NCBI RefSeq assembly: GCF_001905005.1
Contig: NZ_LWKZ01000023.1
Span: 62,001 to 126,000, forward strand
Length of the DNA stretch: 64,000 nucleotides
Source: Streptomyces sp. CB02923
GTDB taxonomy: Bacteria > Actinomycetota > Actinomycetes > Streptomycetales > Streptomycetaceae
Direction of reading: 5' to 3'
Of this stretch, positions 1 through 8,589 are shown piece after piece. The position numbers were made by a program, and so were the translations under genes. Each line of letters opens with the position of its first letter. Within the stretch, counting starts at the first letter, position 1. The notes under the pieces are model-generated. The model searched no databases. It was not told the DNA's origin and worked only from the letters and a program-made list of their open reading frames with translations.

Positions 1-1534
1 AGGCCGGAAGTTCGCGCTCCAGAGCCGTGCGTCCGAGGATCTCGCGGGCCTCGGCGGCCAGGGCCCGCGGGTCCTCCTTCGCCCACGCGGCGCACTCCTC
101 GTCGAGGAGCCGGGACAGTGTTTCGCGGTCGATGGCGCCGTGGCGCAGCCACTGCCAGATCTGGCTGCGGGCGATCTCGGCGGCTGCCGCGTCCTCCATC
201 AGGCCGTCGAGAGCCACGGCGCCGGTGCCGCGCAGCCAGGCCTCGAAGTAGCGCAGCGCGAGGCCGAGGTTGGCGCGCACGCCCTGCTCGGTCGGCGGCC
301 CCGCGGTGCGCCGGACGGCCAGGAGCTGGTCGGCCGTGACTTCGACGTCGTCGCGCATGCGGTCCATCTGGTGCGGCCGCCCGTTCAGCACGCCGTCGAA
401 GATGCCGCGGCAGAAGGGGACGAGCCCGGGGTGGGCGACCCACGTCCCGTCGAAGCCGTCCTCCGCCTCGCGCTCCTTGTCGAGCCGCACCCCGGCGAGC
501 GCCGCCCCGTCGGCCGCGGCATCGGGTCCGGGGACGTGCGCGGTCATGCCGCCTATGGCGTGTGCGCCGCGCCGGTGGCAGGTGCGCACCAGCAGATCGG
601 TGTAGGCCCGCAGGAACGGCGCGGTCATGGTGACCTTCGTACGGTCCGGGAGGGAGAAGTCGGGCCGGTGCGCGAACGTCTTGATGAGGCTGAAGAGGTA
701 GTCCCAGCGGCCCGCGTTGAGCCCGGCGCTGTGTTCGCGCAGCTCGTAGAGGATCTCCTCCATCTCGAAGGCCGCGGTGACCGTCTCGATCAGGACGGTG
801 GCGCGGACGGTGCCCCGGGGGATGCCGAGCAGGTCCTGGGCGAGCAGGAAGACGTCGTTCCACAGCCGGGCGTCGCAGGCGTTCTCCAGCTTGGGAAGGT
901 AGAAGTACGGGCCGGATCCGGCGGCGGTCTGCCGCCTCGCGCAGTGGAAGAAGTAGAGGCCGAAGTCGACGAGCGAGGCGGGCACGGGGCGGCCGTCGAC
1001 CCGGAGATGGTGCTCGGTCAGGTGCCAGCCCCGGGGGCGGACGACGATGGTCGCGAGGTGGTCGCCCAGCCGGTACTCCCTGCCGTCGGGCGTGACGAAG
1101 TCGATGCGCCGTTCGATGGCGTCCAGCAGGTTCAGCTGCCCGCCGATGATGTTGTCCCAGGTGGGGGAGGTGGCGTCCTCGAAGTCGGCCAGCCACACCT
1201 GGGCCCCGGAGTTGAGCGCCTCGACCGTCGTGCGCCGGTCCGGCGGGCCGGTGATCTCCACGCGGCGGTCGGTGAGGCCCGGCGCGGGCGGTGCGACCCG
1301 CCAGTGCGGGTCGGCGCGGACGGCGGCGGTGGCCCGTGAGAAGTCGAGGGGCGACCCGGAGGAGAGGCGCAGCGAGCGGCGGCGCCGTTCGGTGAGCATC
1401 TCGTGGTAGCGGTCGGCGAAGGCCGTGGCGAGGCGCCCGACGAAGTCCAGTGCGGCGGGGGTGAGGATCTCGCCGAAGCGGTGGCCCGGTGTGCCGAGCA
1501 CCTGGACGTGGCCGGTCAGTTCGGTGGTGGACAT
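1..1534 (-). CDS. aceB: Malate synthase A (partial, C-terminus beyond left edge)
   Basis: Condenses glyoxylate with acetyl-CoA to malate in the cytosolic glyoxylate shunt. About 511 residues lie in the window and the reading frame runs open off the left edge, so roughly the last 30 residues are missing. Visible family motifs are VRPRGWHL, GRWDYLFS and the VAHPGLVP region near the C-terminal third, all typical of isoform A. The start at 1534 (MSTTEL) is preferred over the ATG at 1540 because a GGGAG Shine-Dalgarno (1541-1545) sits six bases upstream of 1534 but abuts 1540. A perfect palindrome lies about 100 bases upstream and could be an operator. The gene is transcribed away from the rest of the window. 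Identification is confident from motifs. Confidence 0.93.
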   Translation of the reverse strand, partial: MSTTELTGHVQVLGTPGHRFGEILTPAALDFVGRLATAFADRYHEMLTERRRRSLRLSSGSPLDFSRATAAVRADPHWRVAPPAPGLTDRRVEITGPPDRRTTVEALNSGAQVWLADFEDATSPTWDNIIGGQLNLLDAIERRIDFVTPDGREYRLGDHLATIVVRPRGWHLTEHHLRVDGRPVPASLVDFGLYFFHCARRQTAAGSGPYFYLPKLENACDARLWNDVFLLAQDLLGIPRGTVRATVLIETVTAAFEMEEILYELREHSAGLNAGRWDYLFSLIKTFAHRPDFSLPDRTKVTMTAPFLRAYTDLLVRTCHRRGAHAIGGMTAHVPGPDAAADGAALAGVRLDKEREAEDGFDGTWVAHPGLVPFCRGIFDGVLNGRPHQMDRMRDDVEVTADQLLAVRRTAGPPTEQGVRANLGLALRYFEAWLRGTGAVALDGLMEDAAAAEIARSQIWQWLRHGAIDRETLSRLLDEECAAWAKEDPRALAAEAREILGRTALERELPA

Positions 1535-1630
1535 GGGCATCTCCCGGATCGCGTGCGGCGCGTGGTGCGTGCGAAGGGTGCGAACGGCATGGCACGTGGT
1601 GCCGTTCCAGCCGTAGGAAGACTCTTGCAG

Positions 1631-1645
1631 TGGCACTGAGTGCCA
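1631..1645. promoter_or_regulatory. Operator-like palindrome upstream of malate synthase
   Basis: TGGCAC-TGA-GTGCCA is a perfect 6-bp inverted repeat with a 3-bp spacer. It lies about 97 bases before the aceB start, where a promoter or operator for that minus-strand gene would sit. A further TGCCA copy occurs at about 1660. The binding protein is unknown; an IclR- or GntR-type regulator of acetate/glyoxylate metabolism is only a guess. Confidence 0.4.
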
Positions 1646-1691
1646 TCAAGTGTGGAGTGGTGCCAACTTCTGCGAATCTTCGCCCGGTCCA

Positions 1692-1736
1692 TTGCCAAGA
1701 CTGCCAAGGCTGCCAAGGCTGCCGAGGCTGCCGGGA
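1692..1736. repeat. 9-bp tandem repeat (CTGCCAAGG-like, about 5 copies)
   Basis: Successive units ATTGCCAAGA, CTGCCAAGG, CTGCCAAGG, CTGCCGAGG and CTGCCGGGA lie between the aceB upstream region and the nrdF terminator. The stretch is noncoding and of unknown function. Confidence 0.6.
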
Positions 1737-1760
1737 CCGTCCAGGGCTCACGACGCACCG

Positions 1761-1800
1761 CGCACCGCCCGCCCGCCGAAGAGGTCCGGCGGGCGGTGCG
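1761..1800 (-). terminator. Stem-loop terminator of the nrd operon
   Basis: A perfect 13-bp inverted repeat (1761-1773 pairs with 1788-1800) with a 14-base loop starts 25 bases beyond the nrdF stop codon. There is no clear T-run, as is common for actinobacterial terminators. Confidence 0.7.
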
Positions 1801-1824
1801 CGACGTCAGTACGCGCCGGACCCG

Positions 1825-2850
1825 TCAGAAGTCCCAGTCGTCGTCCGCGGTGTCCTCCGCCGTGCCCATGACGTACGAGGAGCCGGAGCCGGAGAAGAAG
1901 TCGTGGTTCTCGTCGGCGCCGGGGGAGAGGGCGGCGAGGATCTCCGGGTTGACCTCGGTCTCTTCGGGGGCGAAGCGGGCGGGGTAACCCAGGTTCATCA
2001 GCGCCTTGTTCGCGTTGTAGCGGACGAAGGTGGCGACGTCGTCCATGAGGCCGAGCGGCTCGTACAGCTCTCCCGAATAGGCCAGCTCCAGCTCGTACAG
2101 CTCGTCCAGCAGGGCGTGGGTGAACTCCCGCATCTCCTCCTGCCGCGCGGCCGGCTGCGCCTCCAGGCCGCGTTGGTACTTGTAGCCGGAGTAGTAGCCG
2201 TGGACGGCCTTGTCCCGCAGGATCAGGCGGATCATGTCGGCCGTGTTGGTGAGCAGGGCGTGGCAGGAGAAGTGCAGGGGGAGGTAGAAGCCGGCGTACA
2301 GGAGGAGGGAGGAGAGCAGGGTGGAGGCGACCTTGCGCTTGAGCGGGTCGTCGCCGTAGTAGTGCTCCAGGACCCGCTTGGCGCGCTGTTGCAGCAGGTC
2401 GTTCTCGACGGCCCAGCGGTAGGAGTCGTCGATCTCCGGGGTGTTCGAGAGGGTGGAGAACACCGAGGAGTAGCTGCGGGCGTGCACCGCCTGCATGAAG
2501 GCGATGTTGGTGTAGACGGCCTCCTCGTGCTCGGTGCGGGCGTCCTGGATCTGCGCGATCTCGCCGACGGTGGCCTGGACGGTGTCCAGGAGGGTCAGGC
2601 CGGTGAACACCCGCATGGTCAGGGTGCGTTCTTCGGCGGTCAGCCGCTGCTGCCAGGCGCCGATGTCGTTGGAGAGCGGGACCTTCTCGGGAAGCCAGAA
2701 GTTGGCGGTGAGCCGGTTCCAGACCTCCAGGTCCTTCTCGTCGGTGACGCGGTTCCAGTTGACGGGGCGGAGCCGGGCGGACGGGTCGTGCCGGTAGGCC
2801 GGCGGCGTGCGGGAGAGGTCCGGCCGCGGGGCGGCGGGTGTGGTGGTCAT
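1825..2850 (-). CDS. nrdF: Ribonucleotide reductase radical subunit, class Ie-like (QSK variant) NrdF
   Basis: Radical-generating small subunit, 341 aa, which pairs with NrdE for ribonucleoside diphosphate reduction. It aligns without gaps over the class Ib ligand positions (offset +22 from the Salmonella NrdF numbering): Asp89, His123, His217 and the radical Tyr127 are kept. The three glutamate ligands are replaced by Gln120 (MQAVH), Ser180 (LLSSLLLY) and Lys214 (RDKAVH). I re-read these codons as CAG, TCC and AAG. Loss of these three carboxylates in the Q/S/K pattern is the hallmark of class Ie (R2e) proteins. Those carry no metal and use a NrdI-dependent DOPA radical on this tyrosine. nrdI and nrdE lie directly upstream, and the operon follows a cobalamin riboswitch. 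The start at 2850 leaves a 59-base gap to nrdE. Family assignment is certain; the metal-free mechanism is inferred from the residues. Confidence 0.95.
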   Translation of the reverse strand: MTTTPAAPRPDLSRTPPAYRHDPSARLRPVNWNRVTDEKDLEVWNRLTANFWLPEKVPLSNDIGAWQQRLTAEERTLTMRVFTGLTLLDTVQATVGEIAQIQDARTEHEEAVYTNIAFMQAVHARSYSSVFSTLSNTPEIDDSYRWAVENDLLQQRAKRVLEHYYGDDPLKRKVASTLLSSLLLYAGFYLPLHFSCHALLTNTADMIRLILRDKAVHGYYSGYKYQRGLEAQPAARQEEMREFTHALLDELYELELAYSGELYEPLGLMDDVATFVRYNANKALMNLGYPARFAPEETEVNPEILAALSPGADENHDFFSGSGSSYVMGTAEDTADDDWDF

Positions 2851-2909
2851 CGTGGGACTTTCGACGTGCGGCAGGAGGTTCGGGGGCGGGGTTCCGGGCG
2901 CGTACGGCT

Positions 2910-5108
2910 TCACAGGGCGCAGGACAGGCAGTTCTCGATCTCCGTGCCGGACAGTGCCTCCTGCCGGAGGCGGATGTAGTAGAGCGTTTTGATGCCCTTG
3001 CGCCAGGCGTGGATCTGGGCCTTGTTGAGGTCGCGGGTGGTGGCGGCGTCGCGGAAGAAGAGCGTGCAGCTCAGCCCCTGGTCGACGTGCTGGGTCGCGG
3101 CCGCGTAGGTGTCGATGATCTTTTCGTGGCCGATCTCGTACGCGTCCTCGAAGTACTCCAGGTTGTCGTTGTCCATGTGGGGTGCGGGGAAGTACACCCG
3201 GCCCAGCTTGCCTTCCTTGCGGATCTCGACCTTGGCGGCGACGGGGTGCAGGGACGCGGTCGCGTGGTTGATGTAGCTGATCGACCCGGTGGGCGGCACG
3301 GCCTGGAGGTACGCGTTGTAGATGCCGTGCGCGGCCACCGACGCCTTGAGGTCCCGCCAGTCGGCACGGGTGGGGATGCGCACGCCGGCGTCGGCGAAGA
3401 GCGTACGGACGCGCGCGGTGGCGGGCTCCCAGTCCTGCTCGGTGTACTTGTCGAAGTACGAGCCGTCGGCGTAGCGGGAGCGGGCGAAGCCGTCGAAGGC
3501 CGTACCGCGTTCGGCCGCCAGCCGGTTGGAGGCGCGCAGGGCGTGGTAGGTGACGGCGTAGAAGTAGATGTTGGTGAAGTCCACGCCCTCCTCGCTGCCG
3601 TACGCGATGCGCTGCGAGGCGAGATAGCCGTGCAGGTTCATCTGGCCGAGCCCGATGGCGTGCGAGAGGTCGTTGCCGTGCGCGACCGACGGCACCGCGC
3701 CGATGTCGGACCGGTCCGAGACCGAGGTCAGGCCCCGTACTGCGGTCTCGACGGTGGCGCCGAGGTCGGGGGCGGCCATGGCGGCCGCGATGTTGAGCGA
3801 GCCGAGGTTGCAGGAGATGTCCTTGCCCACCGTCTCGTAGCCGAGGGCGTCGTCGTACGTACTGGGCGCGTTGACCTGGAGGATCTCCGAGCAGAGGTTG
3901 GACATGTTGATCCAGCCCTCGACGGGGTTGGCCCGGTTGACGGTGTCCTCGAACAGCAGGTACGGGTAGCCGGACTCGAACTGGAGCTCCGCGATGGTCT
4001 TGAAGAGTTCCCGGGCGCTGATCGTCGTGGAGCGGATCCGCGGGTGCGCCACCAGTTCGTCGTAGTGCTCGGTGACGGACAGGTCCGACAGCGGGCGGCC
4101 GTACTCCCGCTCGACGTCGTACGGGGAGAACAGGTGCATGTCCCGGTTCTGCTTGGCCAGTTCGAAGGTGATGTCCGGGACCACCACGCCCAGGGAGAGG
4201 GTCTTGATCCGGATCTTCTCGTCCGCGTTCTCCCGCTTGGTGTCCAGGAACCGCATGATGTCCGGGTGGTGGGCGTGCAGGTACACCGCGCCCGCGCCCT
4301 GGCGGGCGCCGAGCTGGTTGGCGTACGAGAAGGAGTCCTCCAGCAGCTTCATCACCGGCACGACACCGGACGACTGGTTCTCGATCTTCTTGATCGGGGC
4401 GCCCTGCTCGCGCAGGTTGGTCAGCAGCAGGGCGACGCCGCCGCCGCGCTTGGAGAGCTGGAGGGCGGAGTTGATGCCGCGTCCGATGGACTCCAGGTTG
4501 TCCTCCATGCGCAGCAGGAAGCAGGAGACCAGCTCGCCGCGCTGGGCCTTTCCGGCGTTGAGGAACGTCGGCGTGGCCGGCTGGAAGCGGCCCGTCATGA
4601 TCTCGTCGACCAGCCGGGAGGCGAGCTGCTCGTCGCCGTCGCCGAGGCAGAGGGCGGTGGCGGCGACCCGGTCCTCGAAGCGTTCCAGGTAGCGCGTGCC
4701 GTCGAACGTCTTGAGCGCGTAGGAGGTGGCGAACTTGAACGCGCCGAGGAACGTCGCGAACCGGTGCCGGTGCGCGTACGCCTGCCGGTACAGGTCCTTC
4801 ACGAAGGCCCACGGGTAGCTGCGGACCGTGGCTTCCTCGTAGTACGCGTTCTCGACGAGGTAGGCGATCTTCTCGTCCAGCGTCGGGAAGACCACCGTGT
4901 TCGGGTTCACGTGCTGGACGAAGTACTGGCGGACGGCTTCCCGGTCCCGGTCGAACTGGATGCGGCCGTCGCAGTCGTAGATGTTCAGCATCGCGTTGAG
5001 CGCGTGGTAGTCCTTGCGCGCCCCGACCGATTCGCGCTGCGCCCGCGGCCCGGCCACCGCGGGCCCTCCGGGCGCGTCCGTCGCGTCCGCCGTGGTCACC
5101 GTGCTCAC
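2910..5108 (-). CDS. nrdE: Ribonucleoside-diphosphate reductase catalytic subunit NrdE
   Basis: Catalytic large subunit (732 aa) that reduces NDPs to dNDPs with the NrdF radical. Features seen: the N-terminal redox cysteine in VSCFLLRMED, the central thiyl-radical cysteine region (ISCNLGSLN), the PPTGSISYINH stretch of the substrate site, and a C-terminal CLSC pair that passes electrons from a glutaredoxin-like protein. The short N-terminus, without a full ATP cone, agrees with the class Ib/Ie lineage. The GTG start at 5108 overlaps the nrdI stop in a GTGA arrangement, giving translational coupling. No nrdH is present in the operon, so the reductant must be encoded elsewhere. Confidence 0.96.
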   Translation of the reverse strand: MSTVTTADATDAPGGPAVAGPRAQRESVGARKDYHALNAMLNIYDCDGRIQFDRDREAVRQYFVQHVNPNTVVFPTLDEKIAYLVENAYYEEATVRSYPWAFVKDLYRQAYAHRHRFATFLGAFKFATSYALKTFDGTRYLERFEDRVAATALCLGDGDEQLASRLVDEIMTGRFQPATPTFLNAGKAQRGELVSCFLLRMEDNLESIGRGINSALQLSKRGGGVALLLTNLREQGAPIKKIENQSSGVVPVMKLLEDSFSYANQLGARQGAGAVYLHAHHPDIMRFLDTKRENADEKIRIKTLSLGVVVPDITFELAKQNRDMHLFSPYDVEREYGRPLSDLSVTEHYDELVAHPRIRSTTISARELFKTIAELQFESGYPYLLFEDTVNRANPVEGWINMSNLCSEILQVNAPSTYDDALGYETVGKDISCNLGSLNIAAAMAAPDLGATVETAVRGLTSVSDRSDIGAVPSVAHGNDLSHAIGLGQMNLHGYLASQRIAYGSEEGVDFTNIYFYAVTYHALRASNRLAAERGTAFDGFARSRYADGSYFDKYTEQDWEPATARVRTLFADAGVRIPTRADWRDLKASVAAHGIYNAYLQAVPPTGSISYINHATASLHPVAAKVEIRKEGKLGRVYFPAPHMDNDNLEYFEDAYEIGHEKIIDTYAAATQHVDQGLSCTLFFRDAATTRDLNKAQIHAWRKGIKTLYYIRLRQEALSGTEIENCLSCAL

Positions 5109-5521
5109 GCCGCCTCCGCCGAGTGTCGTGTCCAAAACGTCTCCAGCCCTTCCCTGACGGCACGGACATCGCGCTCCGTGCCCAGCAATTCGAATCTGTA
5201 CAGCTCCGGCACCCCGCACTTCGCCGAGATCACCCGCCCGGCCCGGCAGTACGCCGCGCCGAAGTTGGTGTTTCCCGAGGCGATCACCCCGCGCAGCAAC
5301 GACCGGCTGACCGGGTCGTTGAGAAAGCGGATCACCTGCTTGGGCACCGCGCCGCCCTGATCACCGCCGTAGGTCGGCACGATCAGCACGTACGGGCCCG
5401 TGATCCGGGGCATCCCGTCCCGGTGGGGGTGCAGGGGGATGCGCTGCGCCGGCAGCCCGAGCCGGTCCACGAAGCGCCTGGTGTTCTCCGAGACGCTGGA
5501 GAAGTACACAAGACCGCTCAC
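5105..5521 (-). CDS. nrdI: NrdI flavodoxin-like activator of the reductase small subunit
   Basis: FMN-binding flavodoxin-fold protein of 138 aa that supplies the oxidant needed to activate NrdF; in class Ie systems it is required to form the DOPA radical. The N-terminus (VYFSSVSENTRRF) is the phosphate-binding loop, followed by the PTYGG motif and the FGAAYC region conserved in NrdI. The GTG start at 5521 is supported by an AGGAGG Shine-Dalgarno nine bases upstream. It is the first gene of nrdI-nrdE-nrdF and overlaps nrdE by four bases. The leader upstream contains a cobalamin riboswitch, so expression should fall when cobalamin is abundant. Confidence 0.95.
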   Translation of the reverse strand: MSGLVYFSSVSENTRRFVDRLGLPAQRIPLHPHRDGMPRITGPYVLIVPTYGGDQGGAVPKQVIRFLNDPVSRSLLRGVIASGNTNFGAAYCRAGRVISAKCGVPELYRFELLGTERDVRAVREGLETFWTRHSAEAA

Positions 5522-5675
5522 GTTCCGCCGCCTCCTCTCGCTCGTACCCACGTCCGTCCGAGGACCGGGGAGGAGGAGCGGCGGTGTGCACGGAACGGTC
5601 ACCGGAAGTCGGCAGTGCCGAAAGCCCGGTCGGTCCGTACGACGGCCACGCGGCCCTCCCGCGGGGCCTCGGAGC

Positions 5676-5703
5676 GCGCACGCCATGGCGGCACGGCGTG
5701 CGC
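5676..5703 (-). promoter_or_regulatory. Hairpin just 3' of the nrd riboswitch aptamer (possible expression platform)
   Basis: GCGCACGCC (5676-5684) pairs with GGCGTGCGC (5695-5703) around a 10-base loop, immediately downstream of the aptamer in the transcript. There is no T-run after it. It could belong to the switching structure or to an RNase/Rho-dependent control element; this is an inference from position. Confidence 0.35.
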
Positions 5704-5707
5704 ACCG

Positions 5708-5925
5708 GTGGCAGGTCTTCGGACTCGCGGGCACGCCTGCCGGATACGTCCGGCGGACACCTACCGGCCGTCGCTTCCCGGATCCGCTGACCGGATCCAG
5801 TGCGTGTGACGGCGGTCGTTCCCGCTCACCGCTGCGGGGCAGTCCCGGACTCGCACCGGGTTCCCTCTTGCCTCGCCGAGCGCGACTGCGCCCGGCGAAC
5901 CACCAGCACCGGCAACACTACATGT
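5708..5925 (-). promoter_or_regulatory. Cobalamin riboswitch controlling nrdIEF
   Basis: Read on the minus strand, the element has the conserved blocks of the cobalamin aptamer in order: AGGGAACCCGGTGCGAGTCC, then GGACTGCCCCGCAGCGGTGA, then GGAAGCGACGG with GGTAGGTGTC, and finally the B12 box AGTCCGAAGACCTGCC (5711-5726). It ends 187 bases before the nrdI start. It is nearly identical to the element upstream of metE. Cobalamin riboswitches normally shut off downstream genes when adenosylcobalamin is bound, which fits a reductase that replaces a B12-dependent one. Confidence 0.93.
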
Positions 5926-6036
5926 CGATACGGATGCGCGATGTCGCCCCATATCTTGTGTTCGGACTAGTGGTAAGGTGACCCTAAGTTGGAGGCGGAG
6001 CGGTCGCCGTCGACCTGCTCCGCGCGCCGTGCAAGC

Positions 6037-6084
6037 CAAAAGAAAAACGGCTGGGAGAGCGCGCGGGCGCACCCTCCCAGCCGT
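6037..6084 (-). terminator. Rho-independent terminator of metE
   Basis: An 11-bp inverted repeat (ACGGCTGGGAG at 6047-6057 with CTCCCAGCCGT at 6074-6084) is followed on the minus strand by TTTTTCTTTT. It starts 8 bases after the metE stop and separates metE from the downstream nrd riboswitch. Confidence 0.9.
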
Positions 6085-6091
6085 CACCGGA

Positions 6092-8410
6092 TCAGGCCGA
6101 CGGCAGCTCCGCCCGGACCGTCCGCGCGGCGGTGACGAGGTTCTCCAGCGACGCCCGGGTCTCGGGCCAGCCGCGCGTCTTCAGACCGCAGTCCGGATTG
6201 ACCCACAGACGCTCGGCCGGAATGGCGCCCAGCCCCTCGCGCAGCAGACTCGCCGCTTCCCCGGCACTCGGCACGCGGGGGGAGTGGATGTCGTACACGC
6301 CGGGACCGGCCTCCCGCGGATAGCCGTGCTCGGCCAGCTCGCGGGCCACCTGCATGTGCGAGCGGGCCGCCTCCAGGCTGATGACGTCGGCGTCGAGATC
6401 GTCGATGGCCCGGACGATGTCACCGAACTCGGCGTAGCACATGTGCGTGTGGATCTGCGTACGGTCCCGCACCCCGCCGGTGGTGAGGCGGAACGACTCG
6501 GTGGCCCAGGCGAGGTAGCCGGGCCGTCCGGCGGCGCGCAGCGGCAGCGTCTCGCGCAGCGCCGGCTCGTCCACCTGGATCACCGAGGTGCCGGCCGCCT
6601 CCAGGTCGCCGACCTCGTCGCGCAGGGCCAGCGCCACCTGGCGGGCGGTGTCGCCCAGCGGCTGGTCGTCGCGGACGAACGACCAGGCGAGCATGGTGAC
6701 CGGGCCCGTCAGCATGCCCTTGACCGGCCGGTCGGTGAGCGACTGCGCGTACCGCGTCCACCGCACGGTCATCGGCGCGGGCCGCGAGATGTCACCCGCG
6801 AGGACCGGCGGACGGACGTACCGCGTGCCGTACGACTGGACCCAGCCGTGCTGCGTGGCGAGGTACCCCGTCAGCTGCTCGGCGAAGTACTGCACCATGT
6901 CGTTGCGTTCGGGCTCGCCGTGCACGAGGACGTCGATGCCCGCCTTCTCCTGGAAGGAGAGGACCTCGCCGATCTCGTGCCGGATGCGCTCCTCGTACCC
7001 GGCCGTGTCGATGCGCCCCGCGCGCAGATCGGCCCGCGCGGTGCGCAGTTCGGCGGTCTGCGGGAAGGAGCCGATGGTGGTGGTCGGCAGCAGGGGCAGG
7101 CCCAGATGGGCCCGCTGGGCGGTGGTCCGCTCCGCGTACGGCGCCGAGCGGCGGCCGTCGGCATCGGTGACGGCGGCGGCGCGGTCCCGTACGGCGGGGT
7201 CGTGAGTGATCGCGGAACCGGCGCGGGACGCCAGGTTCGCGCGGTTGGCGGCCAGCTCGGCGGCGATTGTGTCGGTGCCCTGCGCGAGACCGCGGGCCAG
7301 CGTGGCGATCTCGGTGCTCTTCTGCCGGGCGAACGCCAGCCAGCGCAGGACCTGCGGGTCGATGTCCCGTTCGGCGGTGGCGTCCAGCGGGACGTGCAGC
7401 AGGGAGCAGGAGGCCGCCACGTCGACCCGGTCGGCCAGGCCCAGCAGCGTACCGAGCGTGCCGAGCGACTTCTCGAAGTCGTTGATCCAGATGTTGCGGC
7501 CGTTGACGACACCGGCGACCAGGCGCTTGCCGGGCAGGCCGCCCACGGCGGCGAGGGCGTCCAGGTTGCCCGCGGCCGCCTCGGTGAAGTCCAGCGCCAG
7601 GCCGTCGACCGGAGCCTTGGCGAGGACCGGCAGGGCCTCGCCGAGCTGGTCGAAGTACGAGGCGACCAGCAGCTTCGGGCGGTCGGTGAGGCCGCCGAGG
7701 ACGCGGTAGGCGCGCTCGGCGGCGTTGAGGTCGGCCGGGGTGCGGTCCTGCACCAGGGCCGGCTCGTCCAGCTGCACCCACGAGGCGCCGGCCGCGCGGA
7801 GATCGGCCAGGACCTCCGAGTAGACGGGCAGCAGCCGGTCGAGCAGGGTCAGCGGATCGAAGTCGGCGGCGACACCGGGCGCGGGCTTGGACAGCAGGAG
7901 GTAGGTGACCGGGCCGACGAGCACCGGACGCGGGGTGTGGCCGAGCGCGAGCGCCTCCCGCACCTCGCCGGCCTGCTTGGCGGAGTGGGTGGCGAACACC
8001 GTGTCCGGCCCCAGCTCCGGCACCAGGTAGTGGTAGTTGGTGTCGAACCACTTGGTCATCTCCAGCGGCGCGACGTCCTGCGTGCCGCGCGCCATCGCGA
8101 AGTAGCCGTCCAGGGCGTCGGCCTCGACGGCGGCGCGGTGCCGTTCCGGGACAGCGCCGACCATGACGCTGGTGTCCAGCACGTGGTCGTAGTACGAGAA
8201 GTCACCGGTCGGTACCTCGTGGATGCCGGCGTCGGCCAGCTGCTGCCAGTTCGAACGGCGCAGGTCCTTCGCGGTCTCCAGCAGGGCGTCCGCGGTGACG
8301 CGGCCCTTCCAGTAACCCTCGACGGCCTTCTTCAGTTCCCGGTTCTGACCCTGGCGGGGGTAGCCGTACACGGTGGCCCGTGCTGCCGCGGCTGCGGGCT
8401 TCGCTGTCAC
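6092..8410 (-). CDS. metE: Cobalamin-independent methionine synthase
   Basis: Transfers the methyl group of 5-methyltetrahydropteroyl-triglutamate to homocysteine (772 aa, cytosolic, normal full length). The N-terminal substrate-binding half begins with VYGYPRQGQNRELKKAVE. The C-terminal catalytic half has the zinc ligands His and Cys in HTHMCYAEF (about residue 657) and Cys in NPDCGLKTRGW (about 739). The GTG start at 8410 has an AAGGAGA Shine-Dalgarno six bases upstream. A cobalamin riboswitch lies in the leader, so the gene should be expressed when B12, and hence MetH activity, is limiting. It is monocistronic, with its own terminator. Confidence 0.97.
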   Translation of the reverse strand: MTAKPAAAAARATVYGYPRQGQNRELKKAVEGYWKGRVTADALLETAKDLRRSNWQQLADAGIHEVPTGDFSYYDHVLDTSVMVGAVPERHRAAVEADALDGYFAMARGTQDVAPLEMTKWFDTNYHYLVPELGPDTVFATHSAKQAGEVREALALGHTPRPVLVGPVTYLLLSKPAPGVAADFDPLTLLDRLLPVYSEVLADLRAAGASWVQLDEPALVQDRTPADLNAAERAYRVLGGLTDRPKLLVASYFDQLGEALPVLAKAPVDGLALDFTEAAAGNLDALAAVGGLPGKRLVAGVVNGRNIWINDFEKSLGTLGTLLGLADRVDVAASCSLLHVPLDATAERDIDPQVLRWLAFARQKSTEIATLARGLAQGTDTIAAELAANRANLASRAGSAITHDPAVRDRAAAVTDADGRRSAPYAERTTAQRAHLGLPLLPTTTIGSFPQTAELRTARADLRAGRIDTAGYEERIRHEIGEVLSFQEKAGIDVLVHGEPERNDMVQYFAEQLTGYLATQHGWVQSYGTRYVRPPVLAGDISRPAPMTVRWTRYAQSLTDRPVKGMLTGPVTMLAWSFVRDDQPLGDTARQVALALRDEVGDLEAAGTSVIQVDEPALRETLPLRAAGRPGYLAWATESFRLTTGGVRDRTQIHTHMCYAEFGDIVRAIDDLDADVISLEAARSHMQVARELAEHGYPREAGPGVYDIHSPRVPSAGEAASLLREGLGAIPAERLWVNPDCGLKTRGWPETRASLENLVTAARTVRAELPSA

Positions 8411-8589
8411 GGAACTCTCCTTCGCGAGCGTGATCTTCTCCGAACCCGGTGACGGGACGAGAACGCGAAGGAATGACGCACCGGACGAGCCGTGCGGCGC
8501 CCGAGGACGCTCATGCCCGCCTGCTGTGTCCGCCGACCCGCCCACGAGGTCACCGAGATGTCCGCGCACGTATGGACGCACGCGGGCAA

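Noticed and set aside
2838..5360. Long plus-strand open frame (840 codons) opposite nrdE and nrdI
   Set aside because: It is the antisense shadow of high-GC coding DNA; composition is Val/Gly/Arg-rich with no domain, and the minus strand holds complete, motif-verified nrd genes.
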